Assembly: GCA_026745465.1 (NCBI GenBank)
Contig: JACYXH010000319.1
Coordinates: forward strand, 2,586,501 to 2,650,500
Source of the DNA: Lota lota
Lineage: Eukaryota; Chordata; Actinopteri; Gadiformes; Lotidae
DNA: 64,000 bases
Direction: 5' to 3'
Both the position numbers and the translations under genes were made by a program. Below, in pieces: positions 59,689 through 64,000 of the stretch. Under the pieces are notes generated by a model. It saw nothing but the letters and a program-made list of their open reading frames with translations. It ran no database searches and was not told the origin of the DNA. Position 1 is the first letter of the stretch. Every line of letters starts with the position of its first letter.

Positions 59689-59860
59689 ATATATATATAT
59701 ATAAAGGACTGGAGACGACAGAGGACTGATAAAAGAGACAGGTAGTGAGATGAGAAGGGAGGCACAAAGATAGAGAGCTCTGACGATGGTTTATTGAGCT
59801 CTCTCCCTCGCCCTCTCTCTCTTTATCTTTCTCTCTCTCTCTCTCTTTCTCTCTCCTCCA
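59689..59860. repeat. (TA)8 and (CT)n tracts
   Basis: TA array 59689-59704 and CT-rich run about 59795-59860 with unique DNA between. Confidence 0.93.
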
Positions 59861-60522
59861 ACACCGTCTCCTTGTTCCACTTCTTTGTGCAGCTCCCATG
59901 GCGGGAGAGATGAAGATTAGAAAGTATTAATTATCTTTTTTCACCAGAGAGAAATGCGCCGCCACAACACTGCAATAAACCCTTTCTGCCGTGACACGTG
60001 TCATCAACAACTCAGCACCTGCCACTTAGTCCTGCAATCATTTCAAATGATTGTGTCTTTTCCCTTTTCATTACGTGCTATCTGTAACTAAACCGCGCTC
60101 GTCAAATTAGAATGAAGAATATTGCTTGTTCGCAAAACTTCCCAAAGACTTCACAAGTTTACCCAACAATGCCCAAGCCATACAAATCGTCTTTTGTTTA
60201 TATTTGCTGCATGCATTATACTTTTTACTTGATTTTAACTCAATTTCTGCGCTGTGTTCACCACGATTATGAACATGCGGGCCCTAACAGGATCACAGGC
60301 GAGTAATTACCAATATCCATCACTCCACCCTAACAGCAAGACTTCCATATCAATAAACATGCGCATATGGCGGCCCCACACCTTTGGGGGGTTGAAGCAT
60401 GCTTTCAGTGGGAAGGAATTTAGCTCTGGCGTTAATGAAATATTCAACCATCCTTCCCCTTGAGTGCTGCAGCGGGCTCGGCATATGGTCATTGTTCCAT
60501 TCCACCCCCTTTAGCTCAATCC
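59861..60522. other. single-copy DNA, no gene seen
   Basis: Nothing recognised before the left arm of the foldback element. Confidence 0.5.
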
Positions 60523-62006
60523 CTTCCTAGCCAGTAGCATGCACAAATGTGAATTTCCATTCATCTCAATGGTTTCTGGCTCTAGCTTAAAAGGATAGTG
60601 AATCCAAAATCGTTCTATGTTTATTGTTTAGGTAGTAATATGTCCTATATATAGATGTTCAACATAGTTTTCTATGCTATTTTGTCCTTGTTCCTAAAAT
60701 AAGTCAAAAGTAAGTAAAATAAGTAATTTAGAGAAAACAGGTGTAAAGTCCTCTGTTTTTGCAAGATAATCAGCTTGTTTTTCTCTGCCAACCAGGTAGT
60801 GATGCAAAGTTCTGATCTTTTTTCGGACTCAGATCTTCGGATCTCGTTCATTCAAAAGCACAAATATTTTTGAGTCGGCTCGTTCATTGCAAAACGAAGA
60901 ATGAAAAAATGAGATGAACGACCCCCTCACAGATACGGATCGTACATACCGGATCATAGAAATAATGCGTGTCATATACGGTAGTCGAATGCGCTTGTGC
61001 ATATACTGGGTGATATGTGGTAACACAGTAAAGACGTAGGGGGCTTCGTTAAAATGAGTTTTTAAGAAGACAAGTAGACAAACAGTACACAATATAGCCA
61101 CATTCTCATTTTCATAATCAATCACCATAATTAGGTTTATTTTGGTACATGAAGAAACAATATGTCCGAGGATGTACTTTAGTACACACATTTAAACACC
61201 ACATATAAAAATGGGTCCCTATAAAGTGATGAGCATGCGCAATGAATGAAATGAACGATCCACTCGCAGATACGAATCGTACGTACCGGATCGCACAAAA
61301 GATTTGTTCTTTTTGAACAAATCGTTCATGAATCCCGCATCACTACAACCAGGTTGGGAACGTTCTAATGTGCTCCGAACTCAAGTCACGTTCTTTTCGC
61401 GATGTCGAAAGGCACTTCGACGGAGGACTTTACACCTGTAAATTACTCGTTTTACTTACTTATTACTTATTTTAGGAACAAGGACAAAATAGCATGGATA
61501 ACTATGTTGAAGATCTAGAGTGGAGTAAACAACATGTAAAGATAACACTAGATGACGCCATCATCCATAACTGGTTCAATGCATAGCTAAGGCCAGACCC
61601 CTGGTCGTAGCTCAGCATATATAGCGCCACCTATTATTTATGGCGGGTACAACGTACGGTCAGGGTAACGCATGATTTAAGGAGACACAATGTTTAGGAA
61701 GAGGAGCTTGCCCAGGACGTTCTCCCATGAAAACATAAACAATGCCTAGGGAGAGGAAAAGCATGCAACTGTGGGGAGTTAGATAGTTAAAAAGATATAT
61801 AGGCTACTATGGTGTGCACATAACAACTTGAGCGCTTAAACCAACTAGTTTAAGCAAGCTAACTTGGGAATAGGGCCTGAAGTAATTTTTCCCACCACAA
61901 TACCTAAAACAATAAACAATTTTGGATTCACTATCCCTTTAAGCTAGAGCCAGAAACCATCGAGATGCATGGGAATTCACATTTGCGCATGCTACTGGCT
62001 AGGAAG
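60523..62006. mobile_element. Long-arm foldback / MITE-like DNA element, interrupted
   Basis: The left end CTTCCTAGCCAGTAGCATGC (60523-60542) reappears inverted at the right end (62006 backward). Paired blocks continue inward: GGATAGTGAATCCAAAAT (about 60591 with about 61940) and a 44-bp block at 60661-60704 with 61465-61508. The right arm has about 370 bp (61530-61905) with no counterpart on the left. The GGATAGTGAATCC motif resembles the GGGATAGTTCACCC terminus common in fish MITEs. No transposase frame. An hAT-like element sits in its centre. Confidence 0.78.
60797..61345. mobile_element. hAT-like non-autonomous element with 8-bp target duplication
   Basis: Starts TAGTGATGC and ends GCATCACTA, a 9-bp perfect terminal inverted repeat. 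It is flanked on both sides by CAACCAGG (60789-60796 and 61346-61353), the 8-bp target duplication size diagnostic of hAT transposons. Inside are a direct repeat of about 43 bp (60914-60956 and 61251-61293, ATGAACGAxCC...) and TTCGTTC-type subterminal words typical of fish hAT MITEs. No transposase coding. Because it lies inside the foldback element, it is the younger insertion. Confidence 0.88.
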
Positions 62007-62244
62007 TGACACAGACAACGAGGTGTGGATGAGTGGAGCTCTGTTTGGGCAGCGGTTGATGTTGATGGCCGCGTCCAAGAGAGGGTGAGGCTTCTTGTAC
62101 ACATATTATTACGCCACGGTGTGTGGAACATTTTTATGAGGGACAGCTGTATTCTAACACACACCAGGGTGAGTTACACAGCCAACAACACCTCATCAGT
62201 ATGAATAGGAAATCACAAACTATAAAACCAAATCCCCCTATTCT

Positions 62245-62415
62245 ATAAAGGACCTCAGACTGGTAAACAACCTGAATGAGTTCTACTGCAGATATGAAGG
62301 ACAATGAAACAGTGCTGACTCTGAACCACACACACAGCCCCCCATCTGCAACTATCACACCTCTACTTTTCAGCCTGGATAGAGACACTACCCCCATCCA
62401 CACAATGGACCAGGA

Positions 62416-62446
<31 letters not shown>

Positions 62447-62675
62447 CATCACACCTTTCTCCATCCTGAGGAGAGACGTTAACAGACTTTTCAAGAGACA
62501 GAATGCAGCCGGACAGGACGCTGTCTCCCCCTCCACACTGGATCACTGCGCAGACCAGCTGTCTCCAGTTTTCATCTACATCTTCAACACCTCACTGGAT
62601 GGATGCAGAGTACCAGCCTGCTTCAAAACATCTACCATCATCCCGCTCCCTAAGAGCAGAGGATCATGGGCCTTA
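62245..62675 (+). mobile_element. LINE fragment (Jockey superclade, CR1/L2/Rex1-like), upstream of RT
   Basis: Translations in changing frames give the linker region between endonuclease and reverse transcriptase: LNEFYCRYE at about 62269, then VNRLFKRQNAAGQDAVSPST and PVFIYIFNTSLDGCRVPACF, ending IIPLPKS. This matches the usual fish LINE order just before the RT domain. A 28-nt poly-C run (62416-62443) has expanded inside the coding region and a stop precedes VNRLF, so the copy is dead. The endonuclease half is absent, which fits 5' truncation. Confidence 0.85.
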
Positions 62676-62996
62676 TAAAGTCGCAATGTGTAACATTTCA
62701 TCGCTTTAATACCTGGACACATCTGTAGTCAATGCTGATCGATAGTGAGTTCAATAATGTTATCAATAAAATCACAACCTGGTCAGCCCATACCTCTCTC
62801 TTTGTTTACAAGAATCTTACTATCGACCCTCCCTTAACCCCTCCCAGTCATGCCACCCAGCCAGCCGAGCTAGCGCTAGTTTGCGTCACACAGTTGCACA
62901 GCCAGTTAGAGCGAACACTGTTGTTTCATTTGTTTAATTCTGAAAGTCTCCCGCCTACTTACCGGGAGGGGCTCAATGGTTCACATTGCTGCTTTA
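62676..62996. mobile_element. MITE inserted in the LINE
   Basis: Imperfect 22-bp terminal inverted repeats (TAAAGTCGCAATGTGTAAC at the left against TAAAGCAGCAATGTGAACC read from the right, 18 of 22 matching). TTA occurs on both sides of the insertion, consistent with a 2-3 bp target duplication. The LINE frame resumes at once on the far side (ATGACTACAGACC). The GCAGCAATGTGAAC end resembles a fish MITE terminus I have seen before; superfamily uncertain (PIF/Harbinger or Tc/mariner by duplication size). No internal coding. Confidence 0.78.
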
Positions 62997-64000
62997 ATGA
63001 CTACAGACCAGTCGTCCTGACCTCTGTGGTAATGAAGGCCTTAGAACACCTGGTACTGACCCACCTCAAGGTCATCACCAACTCCCTCGTTGACCCACTG
63101 CAGATCGACTACAGAGCCACCCATGTCAGGATCCTGTTTGTGGACTTCAGCTCCGCATTCTACACCATCGCCCCAGCTCTTCTCCAGGACAAACCATCCC
63201 AGCTCAGCGGGCCCGAGCCCACCTGCAGGTTGATCACTGACTTCCTGAAAAACAAGCAGCACCTGTGGCTGGGCTCTACTCTTCTCCCTCTACACCAACA
63301 GCTGCACCTCTTGCCGCCCTTCTGTCAAACTCCTGAAGTTTGCGGACAACCCTCATTAGATTCATCTCCAATGGGGATGAGTCTGCATACAGAATGGAAG
63401 TTGACCACCTGGCTGCCTGATGGAGCCAAAACAACTTGAACACTCTGAAAACTGTAGAAATGGTAGCTGACTTCAGGAGGAGCTTAGCCCTGAATGCCCC
63501 TCTCATCATGTGTGACTCCCCATTTAATTTACACTCTGCAGTCATTCAGATTCCTGGGGACAAGGATCTCACAGGACCTCAGGTGGGTGGGGAACATCAC
63601 CTCCACCATCAAGAAGCCCCAGAGGATGTTCGTCATGCGGCAGCTGAAGAAATTCAACCTGCCTTGGGGGTCCAGTTCTACACGGCCATCATTGAGTCCA
63701 TCCTCAGCTCATCTATCGCTGCCTGGTTCACTACCTCCACTGCCAAGGACAAAGGCAGACTGCAGCAGATCTTTCAGTCAGCCAAGAAGGTCATCGGCTG
63801 CAACCTGCCATCTCTCCTGGACCTGTACCACTCCAGGACCGGGAAGAGAGCAGGAAAGATCATTGCTGATCCTTCCCATCCTGGTCACCACCTCCAAAGA
63901 CTTCCATTCAAGAGTGTTCCGGTCTATTAAGAACAAAACCTCACGCCACTGAACAGTTTCATCCCCATGAGAGTGGGGCTCTCAAACAAGCCCCCTGCCT
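62997..64000 (+). mobile_element. LINE reverse-transcriptase region, damaged, runs off the window
   Basis: Recognisable RT parts in order: DYRPVVLTSVVMKALEHLVL (about 62999), LVDPLQIDYRA, then motif A as RILFVDFSSAF (about 63129), CRLITDFLKNKQH, LLFSLYTNSCTS, KLLKFADN (motif C, normally FADD), a TVEMVADFRRS segment, RFLGTRISQDLRW, RQLKKFNLP, QFYTAIIESILSSSIAAWF and AGKIIADPSHPGH. Compared with intact relatives, about 30 residues are missing before motif A, the segment with motif B (SPQG) is missing after TDFLKNK, the second catalytic Asp is Asn, and there are several frame changes. The element therefore cannot be active. The 3' end lies beyond 64000. Confidence 0.92.

Noticed and set aside
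62732-63439. 235-codon frame as a host gene
   Set aside because: It is MITE sequence joined to LINE reverse transcriptase, not a host gene.

Overview
The window looks like 64 kb of gene-poor nuclear DNA from a teleost fish. Three things point that way. There are at least five copies of a tRNA-headed, V-SINE-like retroposon ending in the fish/L2-type tail 'TTTGGATAAAAGCGTCTGC'. A damaged Jockey/CR1-L2-Rex1-type LINE with typical fish reverse-transcriptase sequence lies at the right edge. The density of long (CA/TG)n, (AG)n and homopolymer C/G tracts is extreme. Such microsatellite density is known from gadiform (cod-like) genomes, so a cod relative is my best guess, but that is inference. No bacterial-style coding, rRNA, tRNA gene or CRISPR array is present. 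Layout: 0-5 kb holds single-copy DNA with a 122-bp AC array that abuts a 560-bp near-palindromic MITE (603-1162). A CpG-dense patch lies at 5640-5985. 6-17 kb is mostly single-copy, with a five-copy 24-bp minisatellite (7627-7752), two TG/G or C/CA compound tracts and a 430-bp homopurine block (14061-14490). 17-24.5 kb is the most repeat-dense part: SINE copies, a 246-bp (TG)123 array, a 199-bp (AG)n array, several inverted repeats, and four long CA/TG arrays packed into 1.2 kb. 24.5-37 kb is largely single-copy and AT-rich, a possible home for conserved noncoding elements. 37-48.5 kb again carries many simple repeats, plus two SINE copies. 48.5-60.5 kb is mainly single-copy and holds the two best, still weak, host exon candidates (49046-49117 and 51243-51311, both on the + strand). 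60.5-64 kb is a transposon nest: a long-arm foldback element (60523-62006) with an hAT-like element inside it (60797-61345, 8-bp target duplication), then a LINE split by a 321-bp MITE. I find no complete protein-coding gene. Nearly all long open frames are translations of simple repeats (poly Cys-Val, Thr-His, Arg-Glu, Ser-Leu) or scattered chance frames. The window is best read as an intergenic region or a very large intron. If any host gene crosses it, only tiny exons are visible. No undescribed multi-gene system is supported. The more interesting observations are structural: nested and palindromic elements, the constant polarity of TG-to-G compound tracts, a series of near-perfect hairpins outside known elements, and the two exon candidates.
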